Shown here in pieces: positions 9,431-19,095 of a DNA stretch of 64,000 nucleotides (the first letter of the stretch is position 1; the number at the start of each line of letters is the position of its first letter). The notes under the pieces were generated by a model that was not told where the DNA came from, did not search any database, and saw only the letters and a program-made list of their open reading frames with translations. This DNA is from Atopobium massiliense (GTDB taxonomy: Bacteria > Actinomycetota > Coriobacteriia > Coriobacteriales > Atopobiaceae), in the NCBI GenBank assembly GCA_900343135.1, contig OPYK01000009.1, forward strand, positions 1 to 64,000. Direction: 5' to 3'. The translations under genes were made by a program, and so were the position numbers.

Positions 9431-11368
9431 ATGCATACACTCTCATTGTTCTTTAACCGACTTCAAAAAGAACAGCAGCGTCACCTTCTTCGCATTCTTG
9501 CCGCGCTTATACTATTTTGTATTATTGAATTTTTGCCACTAGCTGCGCTTTTTGGGACCACGACGGCACTGTGGCTGTCATTTGTACTCTTTCTTATCCC
9601 CTACCTCATTGCTGGTTATGACGTGCTGGCGCGCTCAGTACGCGGCATATGCAAGGGTGATTTTCTCGACGAAAACCTGCTCATGAGCATTGCCACCATT
9701 GGCGCATTTGCGCTTGTGCTTTTCCCCGAAGCCGATCCGCACATGGCGGAAGGCGCCGCTGTTATGATTTTTTACCAAATTGGTGAGTGGTTCCAAGATT
9801 ACGCTGTTAATCGAAGCCGCAGCTCAATACAGTCGCTTATGAGCATTGCGCCCGAATATGCCTGGCGCCAAGATGCCACCAAACTTGTACGCGTGTCGCC
9901 TGATACACTTACCATTGGCGATGTCATTATGGTAAAACCCGGAGAACGCATTGCACTCGATGGCGAGGTAATTGAGGGGTATTCTCAAATTGACACATCA
10001 GCAATAACAGGTGAGGCACTTCCGCGCTTGGTGCGCATTGGCTCGCATGTAGTATCGGGCTGCGTAAATTTAACGGGCGCTATTAGCGTGCGGGTGTCGA
10101 AAGCATACAGCGATTCAACCGTGCAGCGCATAATGGACCTGGTAGAAAACGCAAGCAGCCGCAAAGCCGAAACCGAAAACGTTATCTCGCGTTTTGCGCG
10201 CATTTACACCCCCATCGTTGTGCTTGCTGCTGTACTTTTGGCATGCGTAGCGCCACTGTGCATGGGCGCCTCGTGGGCTGTGTGGATTCAGCGTGCGCTG
10301 GTGTTTTTGGTGGTGAGCTGCCCGTGTGCGCTGGTTATTTCGGTGCCGCTGTCGTTTTTTGGCGGGATTGGCGCTGCTTCGAAGGCAGGAATTTTGGTTA
10401 AAGGTTCAAACTTCCTTGAAATTCTTGCGCAAACCTCAACCATTGCATTTGACAAAACAGGTACGCTTACTACCGGCAAATTTGGTATTGTTACCACGCA
10501 CCCTTCGGAGCACGTGCAAAAAGCGCAGCTCCTGCGTATTGCTGCACATGTTGAGGTGTTTTCGAACCATCCCACAGCGCAGGCCTTGCGCCAAGCGTAT
10601 ACTGCCGGTACTAACCCTGCGCTTGTATCAAACTTTAAAGAACATGCAGGTAAAGGCGTAAGCGCAGAGTTTGAAGACCACCGCGTATATGCAGGCAATC
10701 TTGCCCTTATGCGCGATCTTGGTATTCACGAAACTCCCTGCGAAGTTATGGGCACGTGTATTTATCTGGCACGAGAAGGCACCTATTTGGGGCACATTGT
10801 GATTGCCGATTCGCCCAAAGATGACGCCTCGCAAAGCATTATTACCCTGCACGAAATTGGCATATCTACCTGCGTAATGCTTACTGGCGACAGAAAACCA
10901 GTTGCACAGGCAATTGCACAGCGTTTGGGCATGGATAACGTGTTTGCGGAGCTATTACCCCAAGACAAAGTGCATGCAATTGAAACCCTTATGCATAACG
11001 CGGGCGAAAAAGAGCACGTTGCATTTGTGGGCGACGGTATAAACGACGCCCCCGTGCTCATGCGCGCCGACGTTGGTATTGCCATGGGCGCAATGGGCTC
11101 CGATGCAGCTATCGAGGCTGCCGACGTGGTGCTTATGGACGATAAACCAACCGGCATTGCAACAGCAATTCTTATTGCACGCAAAACGATGAGCATTGCA
11201 TGGCAAAATATCGTGGTTGCGCTGGGCATTAAGCTGCTTATTTTAGCGCTTGCTGCCTTGGGGCATGCTGATATGTGGCTTGCTGTATTTGGTGATGTGG
11301 GCGTAACCGTTATCGCTGTGTGTAACGCTATGCGTGCCCTGCATGCTGCAAAAACGTACCGCGCGTAG
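9431..11368 (+). CDS. P1B-type heavy-metal (Zn/Cd) exporting ATPase
   Basis: 645-residue membrane pump exporting Zn2+, Cd2+ or related ions. Motifs in order: the TGEALP actuator loop, CPC in the membrane (VSCPCALVIS, about residue 300), DKTGTLT with the phosphorylated Asp (about residue 340), the SNHPTA nucleotide motif and GDGINDAP. It has no N-terminal HMA metal-binding domain and no CxxC. A TTG at 9398 inside arsR would give a longer protein, but the ATG at 9431 follows AAGGATTATC and is preferred. The CPC motif and the SmtB-like regulator point to Zn/Cd rather than copper. A CGCGTAG/CTACGCG hairpin overlaps the stop codon (11362-11383). Confidence 0.94.
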   Translation: MHTLSLFFNRLQKEQQRHLLRILAALILFCIIEFLPLAALFGTTTALWLSFVLFLIPYLIAGYDVLARSVRGICKGDFLDENLLMSIATIGAFALVLFPEADPHMAEGAAVMIFYQIGEWFQDYAVNRSRSSIQSLMSIAPEYAWRQDATKLVRVSPDTLTIGDVIMVKPGERIALDGEVIEGYSQIDTSAITGEALPRLVRIGSHVVSGCVNLTGAISVRVSKAYSDSTVQRIMDLVENASSRKAETENVISRFARIYTPIVVLAAVLLACVAPLCMGASWAVWIQRALVFLVVSCPCALVISVPLSFFGGIGAASKAGILVKGSNFLEILAQTSTIAFDKTGTLTTGKFGIVTTHPSEHVQKAQLLRIAAHVEVFSNHPTAQALRQAYTAGTNPALVSNFKEHAGKGVSAEFEDHRVYAGNLALMRDLGIHETPCEVMGTCIYLAREGTYLGHIVIADSPKDDASQSIITLHEIGISTCVMLTGDRKPVAQAIAQRLGMDNVFAELLPQDKVHAIETLMHNAGEKEHVAFVGDGINDAPVLMRADVGIAMGAMGSDAAIEAADVVLMDDKPTGIATAILIARKTMSIAWQNIVVALGIKLLILALAALGHADMWLAVFGDVGVTVIAVCNAMRALHAAKTYRA

Positions 11369-11460
11369 GGTGCGTGCTACGCGTGTTCTGCGGCTCATAA
11401 TAACTGATTGTGGTGAATTTAGGCCTCGCATAGGTGCGAAACCTGAAAAAGCAAAAAAAC

Positions 11461-11536
11461 TGGAGCCAGCTACCAGACTTGAACTGGTGACCCCCGCTTT
11501 ACGAGAGCGGTGCTCTACCAACTGAGCTAAGCTGGC
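11461..11536 (-). tRNA. tRNA-Thr, anticodon CGU, with encoded CCA
   Basis: The minus strand folds as a full cloverleaf: acceptor GCCAGCT/AGCTGGC, D-arm with GCTCAGTTGGTAGAGC, anticodon stem CCGCT/AGCGG around the loop CTCGTAA, T-arm ACCAG-TTCAAGT-CTGGT, discriminator U and an encoded CCA. Anticodon CGU reads the threonine codon ACG. No other tRNA is visible in the window. Confidence 0.97.
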
Positions 11537-11684
11537 TTTCGTGTAACCTATGTAACTATACGAAAAAATACTCGTTTGTTCAAGGCTCAATTTAACGTGC
11601 ACGAGAACACCAAAACGAAGATTCTGTGTGGACAACTGCTGCACATGGAGCAGTGTGTGCACGTACACATACACATCCCACGCA

Positions 11685-11725
11685 AAAAGCAATGCACCAG
11701 CATAATCGCATAGTGCATTGCTTTT
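11685..11725 (-). terminator. Terminator after the surface peptidase gene
   Basis: Thirteen-base arms AAAAGCAATGCAC and GTGCATTGCTTTT enclose a 15-base loop, 109 bases past the peptidase stop. T-runs on both strands make it possibly bidirectional. The rest of 11537-11833 shows nothing else. Confidence 0.75.
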
Positions 11726-11833
11726 CAAGTAGCCAGCGTGTGCAGACGTTATTCGTGCCGCGGGCGGGAGGTGTGCAGAACACGTGCGTCTTGTGCTGTT
11801 AGCTACAGCACGCACGCCGTTAGTACTTGCATA

Positions 11834-14800
11834 TTACTTGCGCGTAAATCCCTTATCAGCAAGGCGGCGTAGGTATTGCTGCACTGCAGCATCGTTCTTA
11901 ACAACGCTCGCAAGCTCGCTCATCACGTTCTTGCAATATTGCGCGTCAAGCGAATTGTCGTGTTTCTTTAAGAGCAGCGCATAGTATTTAAGCAGTGCTT
12001 TTACATACGCCAAGCGTTTTTGCATAACTTCCTTATCGGCAGCATTAACAGCCTCGGGATGCTTTTGAGCAAAGGCAAGCTCACCTACCACTTCAGCATA
12101 CAAATCTTTTGCATCTTCAACCATACGCGAGCAGGTAAGCAGGTCGCTAACGTACGCGCCAGTTACATCGTTTGCAGCAAGCGATTGTGCAGTTTCTTTC
12201 ATGGCACTTACAAGCTCGGCTGCCTGCGCTTTAAGCTCAGCGTCGGGGTTAGTGTCGGCCAAAAGTGGAGCAAACTTGTTGCTTTCGAGCTCATGTGCAT
12301 AGCCTGCAAGCTCTTGTTTAAGCGCAACGGCAACCTTTTCGCGCTTAGCTTCAACGGCAGCATTGGCAGCAGCATCGGGGACTGCTGGAGTTGCTGCTTC
12401 AAGATCGGCTAGCTGGTATGCGTCTTGCTTAAGGTCGGTGCTTGCAAACGTTTTTGCATCATTTACCAGCGCGCGCAGCGTTTCTACTACCTGAGGTTGT
12501 ACAGCGGGCTTTTCGTCATCAACTTCTACTACAGGCAAACGGCCATTCACGGTAAACGCTTTAATAAACGCGTTACCAAACTCAAAGGCATCACCGCGAC
12601 ACAATGCGGCCGTAAGCTGCTGCGGCGTTAACCACTTTTCGCCATCCTTTGTTTTTAGGCGAATAAAGGTCTCACCTGGGTTCGACTTCACAAACGTCCA
12701 CAAGTACTGCATAGGAAGGCCGCGTGATGAGGTACCCTCATCTGTTAGTTTGCCATTATTGGGATCTTGCGCTGATTGCGAAAGCCCTGTTTCAACGCTC
12801 AACCATGCATTTTTAACAAGCTGATTACCCTTCTTTACTTCGCCCGTGATGTTTTCGACAACAGCAAACTTGGTGCCTGCAGAAAGCTGAACCGGTGTGG
12901 AAAGCTTGATGGTTTCGAAGCCCGCTGCAGTTGTTACGTAGTTTTGCTCGGATACCAACACACCGTCGTTAGTGGGGTCGGAGTCTTTAAGGTAAGCATC
13001 GCTTACCAGGTACACCTTTACGTTAACGTGGGAGCCCGCCTGCGTTGAGCGTGCCGAAACAGCTTTGAGGATCTCGGTGCCTTTTGCACTAAACACGTTC
13101 GAAACGAGCGTAGTGGTGTCGGTAGTACGCAGCTCAAACGGGGTAGTTGTGCCTGAATAACTATAGTTGTAACTGTAGTTATTGTCGTAATCAAAGCCGT
13201 CGTCTTTAAGGTCAACACTTAGTGCTTGCGCGCCCGTATACGATTTATCGTAGTAGGACACCCAAAAATATCCTGATGAGAAACCGTCATTGTCTGGAAG
13301 CCCCCAGCCAGAGCCGGTTTCTCCTGTTTCATAATCCTGAGCAAGATATTGAGCCCAGTTCTTATCAAAGTTCGCTAATCGATCGGTGTATTTTGCCAGC
13401 TGCTCTGCATTATGCTTTACTTGCGCCTTTTGTGCGTCTGTTAGTGTAGCTGGGTCTTTTGCCTTATCATCTTCCACCATATATTGGAATCGTTGCTTAA
13501 GACGACTGTACACGCTTTTCTTGTTGCGCTTTATGTACGACATATACGGAAGTTTTGAAAGTGCGTCGGCAAAATCTTTGTCCGACATCTTATAGTCTTC
13601 TTTAAGCTGCTTTACTTGGTTTGCAACGTAGTCGCGTGAGCCCCAGCTGTTCTTTACGAGCCATGCACCCTTACCAGGAGCTGCATCCCAACCAAAACCA
13701 TCTGCTGGATATTCGTCGTTCCATCCAACTACCAGCACGGCATGGTTTTGCTGGTTTGAATCTTCGTTATTGTATTGTTTGGCTGAATTTCCCATATTAA
13801 GCGAGAACTGCAGCGCACCATACTTTACGAGCGCTTCTTTCATGCGCAGGACTGCTTTGGGGTTGCGGCCTTTCCAAACCATTTGCTTGTTTTCGATAGC
13901 ATAGTGGTTTACTGCCGGCAGGTAGTATACACCATCAACATGAACAGGCGCTTCGGGGTGAGCATCCTTCATGGTGAGGTTCCAATCGTTTTGATCGGTA
14001 CCCTTTAATTTCATAAGTCCTGCCAACACTTTAAGCCTATTTTCCTTGGTGAAGGGCACGTCCTTAGGCCAGTAGGGCTGCAGTTTTTCGCTTACTACAC
14101 CATCCCAGTTGGTAAGGAGTGTTTCATCAAAATCGGTAAAACCACCCAAGTTAAGACTTTCGGTTGTAGGATCTTCTTTACCTGTTTGCATATTGATGGG
14201 AACAACGCCCTCGCCTGCTTGCGATCCTTCCTTGTGGAGCGTATACGACTTAAGCGCTAAATACAGCTCCGAAAAATCGAGCTTGCTGTCAACGCCGGAA
14301 AGCTTGGGCGCTTTATGCTGAGTTTCGTCGATAACCATACCTTTGTCGCCAGCACGTTTTTTAAGCATAGCGCTTTCAAGTTCGCCCATAATTGCATGCG
14401 CCCAACAGGTACCCAAGCTCCCTTGGTTGCGTGATGGGGTAAGTTGACCTACATTGGCAAGGTAGTATTGCTTTACCTTAGATACGTCAACACCAGGCGT
14501 AAGCGATACATCGCCTTCATCGGGCTTATTTACCTTGATGTTAATGGCGCCCATTGCCGTGTTACCACCTTCGGCGTTACCGCCGTTTTGGACGGGCGTA
14601 TAGGTTGAAAGCCAGGTTCTAAACGCGAGCCAGTCTTCTTTAGACGTGCTACCATTGTTGTTCCAGTCGAATTCAAGCGTAGTACCTAAGCTATCTTGGT
14701 ATTTTTCGGGGTCGAGTGCGGGCTTTGCTTGAGGCTGCGCAGGCGTGGGCGCGGGTGGCTCAGCTGCGTTGGCTGCAGGAGCTGCAGGTTGGTTGGCTAC

Positions 14801-15355
14801 GGGAGCAGCAGGTTGGTTGTGTGCGTCGGCGGGTTTGTTGTCCGCAGCGGGTGCGGCGGGCGCCTTATCTACAGGTGCAGCAACAGGTGTAACAGGTGCT
14901 TTGTCTGCAGGAGCAGCAGCAGGTGCATCTGGTGCTACAGGTACGGCAGGTTCCTTGGCTGCAGGTTTTTGGTCTACAGGTACTGCAGGTGCCTTATCGG
15001 CAGGTGCTGCAACAGGAGTTGCAGGAGCCGCAGGAGCTTTCTCAGCAGCAGGAGCTGCGGCGTTCTTCTCGGCTGCAGCATTAGCTGCTACAGCCTTATC
15101 AGCAGCAGGTGCAGCTGGTGCAGCGGCGGCCTTGGCGTCATCAACTTTTTGCGCGTGAGTCTGCGCCTGGGTGAATGCTTCAACGGCAGCAGCAGCCAGC
15201 GCATTTGACGAGAGCTCCTTTGCCTGAGCGGCGCTTGGAAGCGCCATAATGGACGAAATCACCAACGCAAAAATAGTATAGAGAACCCGTTGTTTAGACC
15301 AGGTATGATATGCAGAACGAGCGTTGAGGATCTTGAGTGTCCAACGTTTATTCAT
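11834..15355 (-). CDS. Secreted papain-like (C1) cysteine peptidase with Pro/Ala-rich region
   Basis: 1173-residue exported protein. The N-terminus has basic residues, a hydrophobic core (LYTIFALVISSIMALPS) and an AxA-type cleavage site. A Pro/Ala/Lys/Asp-rich low-complexity region follows (about residues 50-210). Next comes an EF-hand or dockerin-like loop (DWNNNGSTSKEDW), then the peptidase domain: QGSLGTCWAH with nucleophile C317, NHAVLVVGW with H538, and KNSWG with N569. After it come a lectin- or Ig-like beta region and a helical C-terminus. There is no LPxTG motif, so it is either secreted or held by another domain. The ATG at 15355 follows AAGGAAAGGAAG; the longer frame to 15409 is rejected. 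It probably cleaves host or peer proteins outside the cell. Confidence 0.88.
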   Translation of the reverse strand: MNKRWTLKILNARSAYHTWSKQRVLYTIFALVISSIMALPSAAQAKELSSNALAAAAVEAFTQAQTHAQKVDDAKAAAAPAAPAADKAVAANAAAEKNAAAPAAEKAPAAPATPVAAPADKAPAVPVDQKPAAKEPAVPVAPDAPAAAPADKAPVTPVAAPVDKAPAAPAADNKPADAHNQPAAPVANQPAAPAANAAEPPAPTPAQPQAKPALDPEKYQDSLGTTLEFDWNNNGSTSKEDWLAFRTWLSTYTPVQNGGNAEGGNTAMGAINIKVNKPDEGDVSLTPGVDVSKVKQYYLANVGQLTPSRNQGSLGTCWAHAIMGELESAMLKKRAGDKGMVIDETQHKAPKLSGVDSKLDFSELYLALKSYTLHKEGSQAGEGVVPINMQTGKEDPTTESLNLGGFTDFDETLLTNWDGVVSEKLQPYWPKDVPFTKENRLKVLAGLMKLKGTDQNDWNLTMKDAHPEAPVHVDGVYYLPAVNHYAIENKQMVWKGRNPKAVLRMKEALVKYGALQFSLNMGNSAKQYNNEDSNQQNHAVLVVGWNDEYPADGFGWDAAPGKGAWLVKNSWGSRDYVANQVKQLKEDYKMSDKDFADALSKLPYMSYIKRNKKSVYSRLKQRFQYMVEDDKAKDPATLTDAQKAQVKHNAEQLAKYTDRLANFDKNWAQYLAQDYETGETGSGWGLPDNDGFSSGYFWVSYYDKSYTGAQALSVDLKDDGFDYDNNYSYNYSYSGTTTPFELRTTDTTTLVSNVFSAKGTEILKAVSARSTQAGSHVNVKVYLVSDAYLKDSDPTNDGVLVSEQNYVTTAAGFETIKLSTPVQLSAGTKFAVVENITGEVKKGNQLVKNAWLSVETGLSQSAQDPNNGKLTDEGTSSRGLPMQYLWTFVKSNPGETFIRLKTKDGEKWLTPQQLTAALCRGDAFEFGNAFIKAFTVNGRLPVVEVDDEKPAVQPQVVETLRALVNDAKTFASTDLKQDAYQLADLEAATPAVPDAAANAAVEAKREKVAVALKQELAGYAHELESNKFAPLLADTNPDAELKAQAAELVSAMKETAQSLAANDVTGAYVSDLLTCSRMVEDAKDLYAEVVGELAFAQKHPEAVNAADKEVMQKRLAYVKALLKYYALLLKKHDNSLDAQYCKNVMSELASVVKNDAAVQQYLRRLADKGFTRK

Positions 15356-15587
15356 GTCGCTTCCTTTCCTTGAGGCTAAAATGTTGGAGCTATTGTAGCG
15401 AAGCGACATTTTTGTTCACATTGAGAACTATGTATAAAAGATCGTTATGTTTGTATAAACAGGTTGTTTTTGGCTATTTTTATCTGTTTTATACATAGAT
15501 AAGCGTTTTTATGCAGTTTTCTACCACATAATAAATATTTTATTAGAAACAAATCGGTTACATATTCGAAATAAAGGCAAGTTAAAA

Positions 15588-15620
15588 AACAAGCACCTGC
15601 AAACCCGCAGATGCTTGTTT
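15588..15620 (-). terminator. Rho-independent terminator
   Basis: AACAAGCAcCTGC and GCAGaTGCTTGTT pair across AAACCC; on the minus strand a run of six T follows. It ends the SurA-like gene. The remaining bases of 15356-15693 are AT-rich and should hold the promoter of the peptidase gene, but no clear boxes stand out. Confidence 0.8.
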
Positions 15621-15693
15621 GATGCGTTATATATTCTGCCACAAAGCGCAGCTGTACATGCGCAGGTACATGGCACACATGCGTAGGCGTAGC

Positions 15694-16926
15694 TTAGGAG
15701 TTAAGCATGTTAATAGTAATGCTCGTATGCGACAGCACGCCATTAATATATGTAAGCCATTCTTTGTTAAGCTCGTCTTTAACCTTTTTGTTTTGCTGTG
15801 TTACTACACCAAATGCAGCTTTAGCAGCGTCGTAGGTAGCAGCATCGTTGGTAATCGTAAAGTCTTTGAGCGCGGTTGCATAGGGACCGTCGGGTGCTTT
15901 CCACGTGTTCTTGTCGGCATCCCACTCGTCGCCCGCAAGGTTAATAATAAACTTTGCATAATCGGCTGTTGGCTCTTTTTCCTTGCCCTTTGCAGGAGCC
16001 GCAGGTGGCTCAGGGTCTTTTGGCTCCTCGCCCGATACCTTACTTGCGCGCAGCTTATCGAGCAATACCGAAAGCGAAATGAGGTCCTTCATCGTGTCTT
16101 CTTCAAGACCATATTTCTCGGCAATCGATTGAACACTGTCGGTGCCGGTCATCTTTTTTGCTTGCGCGGCAATTTCATCATCGGTGGCCGTTAGACCCTG
16201 TTTTTCAGCATCAAGCTTAAGCACCTGGCCACGTACGTAGTTAGTAATATCTTCGGGCGTAGGTGCCTTGTACGTGCCGTCGGGCTGTTTTGCTTTTTCG
16301 AGCGATGCTTTGCTCGTAATAATCTGCTTTGCCGTTACGTCGTAGTGTTTGCCGTCGTACTCATACTGTGCAACAACAGACGAAAGGTCGCTATCCGATA
16401 GGGCAACTTTACCAGAAAGCTGCTGCGTACCAAACGAGCCCATAGGCACAAAGTGACCAAGCAGCACGCCAACAATAAGCACAACTAAAATCGATGCACC
16501 CCAAAGCAGACGCGTTACGCCAGCATTATGTGAAATGCTGTGGCGTTTAACCGAAGCTGCACCAAACTTTTTGTGCGCATGGTCGGCTTTAGCTGCATGT
16601 GCATGGTGCTTGTTATCTGCGTGGGTTTCTTTGTCATTACCTGCAGCTTTGTTATCTTTGGCGTTTTTCGCTTCTTCTTTTGCCTTGGCAGCTTTTGCAG
16701 CCTTAAACTCTTTTTCATCGTTGAGGAAACGCTGCTCTTCTTTCTCGTGAGCGTCGATTTTGCTTTCTGCATCTGAGCTGGTTGCATCTGCTTTTGCATC
16801 GGTCTTAGCTTCAACCTTTGCATCAGCCTTTGCGTCCACGTGCGCCGCAGCGGACGTATCGTTCACAGATTCTGGCGCGGCTGTATCCTTATCAGTATGT
16901 TCTTGTGTATCTTTTGGATCTTGCAT
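15694..16926 (-). CDS. Membrane-anchored SurA N-like protein with Lys/Ala-rich N-terminus
   Basis: 410 residues. The first ~135 are a charged, Ala/Lys/Asp/Glu-rich cytoplasmic region with KADAK-type repeats, likely disordered. One membrane segment (WGASILVVLIVGVLLGHFV, about 143-163) puts the rest outside the cell. The outer part, with DITNYVRGQVLKLDAEKQGL and ATDDEIAAQAKKMTG, resembles the helical N-terminal domain of SurA or trigger-factor-type chaperones. No PPIase domain is visible. A role as an extracytoplasmic folding factor is an inference from that similarity. It has its own terminator, and the peptidase gene downstream could be a client, but that is speculative. Confidence 0.65.
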   Translation of the reverse strand: MQDPKDTQEHTDKDTAAPESVNDTSAAAHVDAKADAKVEAKTDAKADATSSDAESKIDAHEKEEQRFLNDEKEFKAAKAAKAKEEAKNAKDNKAAGNDKETHADNKHHAHAAKADHAHKKFGAASVKRHSISHNAGVTRLLWGASILVVLIVGVLLGHFVPMGSFGTQQLSGKVALSDSDLSSVVAQYEYDGKHYDVTAKQIITSKASLEKAKQPDGTYKAPTPEDITNYVRGQVLKLDAEKQGLTATDDEIAAQAKKMTGTDSVQSIAEKYGLEEDTMKDLISLSVLLDKLRASKVSGEEPKDPEPPAAPAKGKEKEPTADYAKFIINLAGDEWDADKNTWKAPDGPYATALKDFTITNDAATYDAAKAAFGVVTQQNKKVKDELNKEWLTYINGVLSHTSITINMLNS

Positions 16927-17012
16927 ACATGTCCTCCATTAAAAGCGAAAGCAACGCGCAGCGCGGCTTCGCATCGAATTCTTGGATATAAATACTGTAG
17001 CGGTAATCGCTG

Positions 17013-17639
17013 CTATGAGTGTGCTTGTTTGAGTTTCTCAATAATATCAGCGGAAAACTTACGAATATAGCCGTGAGAATGGCGTGCGTCAAACGAAACG
17101 CGCTCGGAAATAACCGACGCAGCATCCTGCGAAATGCTGCCCTGCGCAAAATGCAGCACGTAAGACAGGATGTCACGATACTCAGGGTCGCCGTGATAAC
17201 ATTGCATAAACTCACCAATAAGCGCTACCACTTGGTCGGAATTTTTTTCAGATTGAGCGCCATACACCGTAAGATACCGACAAGCTGCCAGCCTCACAGC
17301 AACCGATTCGTCATCAAACAGCGGCGATTCGGCCGTATGAACTACGTCGGTAAGCACGCTATCATCGATGTGCGCAATGGTAGCAAGCGCACGCAACATC
17401 TCCCAACGCGTTTGCGACTCTTTGCAGGTAAGCGCCTGCTCAAACTCCTTGCTAAACGGCACCAGCCATTCCGGATGCTCCTGAGCATAGCGCCCAATTT
17501 CGCGCGCAGCATCTTGGCGCGTACGCCTGCGCGGGCTTTGCAGGCATTCTACCTGCTCTGCCAGTGCGTCTTGGGTACAATCGTCGGTGGTATTCGATGC
17601 GGCAGATTGCGCATCAAAATCAGGTGTTTCGTCTGCCAT
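17013..17639 (-). CDS. HEAT-repeat-like helical protein
   Basis: 208 residues made almost entirely of amphipathic helices. The arrangement RRRTRQDAAREIGRYAQEH, SQTRWEMLRALATIAH and VAVRLAACRYLTVYG looks like successive HEAT repeats, so a protein-protein or nucleic-acid scaffold role is likely. No catalytic motif is seen. The ATG at 17639 follows AAAGGATGGAG; the upstream extension in the open frame is unsupported. It lies between the SurA-like and NYN genes, all on the minus strand, with gaps of 86 and 152 bases. Function unknown. Confidence 0.6.
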   Translation of the reverse strand: MADETPDFDAQSAASNTTDDCTQDALAEQVECLQSPRRRTRQDAAREIGRYAQEHPEWLVPFSKEFEQALTCKESQTRWEMLRALATIAHIDDSVLTDVVHTAESPLFDDESVAVRLAACRYLTVYGAQSEKNSDQVVALIGEFMQCYHGDPEYRDILSYVLHFAQGSISQDAASVISERVSFDARHSHGYIRKFSADIIEKLKQAHS

Positions 17640-17791
17640 AGCTCCATCCTTTCGCGCGCGGCATAAAAGATATGCGCCAACTGTGTTCAAACGGCTCTTA
17701 CCAGTAAGCCAACTCTTACCATTCAAACAGCTCGGTATAACACCAACAAAGCTTACAGGTGGAACGGGTAAAAACCAGCTTGTACAAGCAA

Positions 17792-18574
17792 TTATTTCTC
17801 AAAAAAGCCATCTACCATAAGAATACCCTTCCTCTCACCGGGATGGGTGGTAATGAGGTGTAACTTGGTAGCTTCAGCAAGCAGCGCCGAAAAACAGCGG
17901 TAGCCGTAACTACGCTCGCTAAATTGCGGCTGCTTTCTAATCATGGTTGTTTTAAGGTGTGACGGGAAAATTTCAGATTCGTTTTCACGTTGCAGTGCAT
18001 CGATAGTTTCGAGTAATAGCTGGTAGCAAGGTTGTTTTTCGGCAGGAACAACGTCCTTAAACTCGGGAATACCCGCCTGTGCAACGATATCTTCGTAAAA
18101 AATAAACTCATCGCACACTTCAACCAACAGCGAGCTGGTAATGGGCTCAGCACCAATGCCAATTACTGTTTTGCCAAATTCCTTGAGCTTGGCTACCAGG
18201 GGCGAAAAATCTGAATCGCCCGAAAGAATGGCAAAGGTGTCAATGTGCTCTTTGGTAAGGCACATTTCCGTTGCATCAACAGCAAGGCGAATATCGGCAG
18301 AGTTTTTGCCGGTAGACGAGCGATCGGGAATTTCGATAAGCTCAATGCCCAGCTCGTGGAGCGGCGTAATGTCCTGCTTAAAGCGCTGCCAGTCGCAGTA
18401 CGCACGTTTTACGGTAATGCGGCCCTTATCAACCAAACGGCCAAACACGCTTTTCATATCAGGCGTTTTGCGATGCGTACGACTGGTGCGTTTATGCGCC
18501 GCACCCGCCGCACCGTAGGCAAAATTTTCGTAGTCAATAAACACTGCTAATGAGCGTTGCGGTATATCGTTCAA
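17792..18574 (-). CDS. NYN-domain putative RNase with OST-HTH/LOTUS domain (LabA-like)
   Basis: 260 residues. The N-terminal NYN (PIN-like) domain shows the acidic positions of the active site: VFIDYENF, ADIRLAVDATEM and ILSGDSDFSPLV. The C-terminal ~80 residues (YQLLLETIDALQRE, FSERSYGYRCFSALL) look like an OST-HTH/LOTUS module, which binds RNA. The family is thought to cleave RNA with a metal ion; the substrate here is unknown. The likely start is a TTG at 18574 behind AAAGGATTATA, 11 bases after the upstream gene's stop. The longer ATG-initiated frame would overlap that gene by about 100 bases and lacks a ribosome site. Confidence 0.82.
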   Translation of the reverse strand: MNDIPQRSLAVFIDYENFAYGAAGAAHKRTSRTHRKTPDMKSVFGRLVDKGRITVKRAYCDWQRFKQDITPLHELGIELIEIPDRSSTGKNSADIRLAVDATEMCLTKEHIDTFAILSGDSDFSPLVAKLKEFGKTVIGIGAEPITSSLLVEVCDEFIFYEDIVAQAGIPEFKDVVPAEKQPCYQLLLETIDALQRENESEIFPSHLKTTMIRKQPQFSERSYGYRCFSALLAEATKLHLITTHPGERKGILMVDGFFEK

Positions 18575-18584
18575 TATAATCCTT

Positions 18585-19094
18585 TCATTTTTTTGTGTGG
18601 GAAGCAGCAGTTGGCATGCGGTGTGCAGCGTTTTGCGCGGCGTTTTGTCCAGCGTTTTCTCGAGAAGCGTCATCGGTAACACTCATAACTTCGGGCATAG
18701 GTTCATGCATAGCACGTGCACGGCGCACCTGTTGCGCATGGCTGCGCGTTTCTTTTGTAGAAGCACGATGCACCTGATCGGCATTTACGCGAAAAAACAT
18801 GTCGTGCCACTTCCACACGCCAACGCTTTCGCCAAAATCCATTTTAAGGACGGCAATACCAGCCGCCATGGCACCAACGGGAATGCCGGCAAGCACATAA
18901 TAGTGAGTCATGCTTACAAGCATAGACACCACAATGCCGCCGCCCAATATTTTTGCGTTGCCAAGCCAAAAGTCGCGATACGTAACACATTGTTGTGCTA
19001 CGACCGACCCAATTTTTGTACCAAGTATCATGCCAAAAAGCAGCATAAGCACGGCAACAAGGGCAATACTAAAATTAACAAAGCTAAAGGTCAT
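18585..19094 (-). CDS. Small membrane protein of unknown function
   Basis: 169 residues with three hydrophobic segments: FVNFSIALVAVLMLLFGMIL, ILGGGIVVSMLVSMTHYYVL and IPVGAMAAGIAVL. A basic, then Ala/Asn-rich hydrophilic tail of about 75 residues follows. I do not recognise the family. The ATG at 19094 begins one base after the degV stop, so translation is probably coupled; the NYN gene follows by 10 bases. The three genes degV, this one and NYN therefore form an operon. Confidence 0.6.
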   Translation of the reverse strand: MTFSFVNFSIALVAVLMLLFGMILGTKIGSVVAQQCVTYRDFWLGNAKILGGGIVVSMLVSMTHYYVLAGIPVGAMAAGIAVLKMDFGESVGVWKWHDMFFRVNADQVHRASTKETRSHAQQVRRARAMHEPMPEVMSVTDDASRENAGQNAAQNAAHRMPTAASHTKK

Positions 19095-19095
19095 G

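Noticed and set aside
14745-15158. A 137-residue plus-strand frame rich in Gly and Ala
   Set aside because: It is the mirror of the Pro/Ala codons of the peptidase gene and has no start signal or family.
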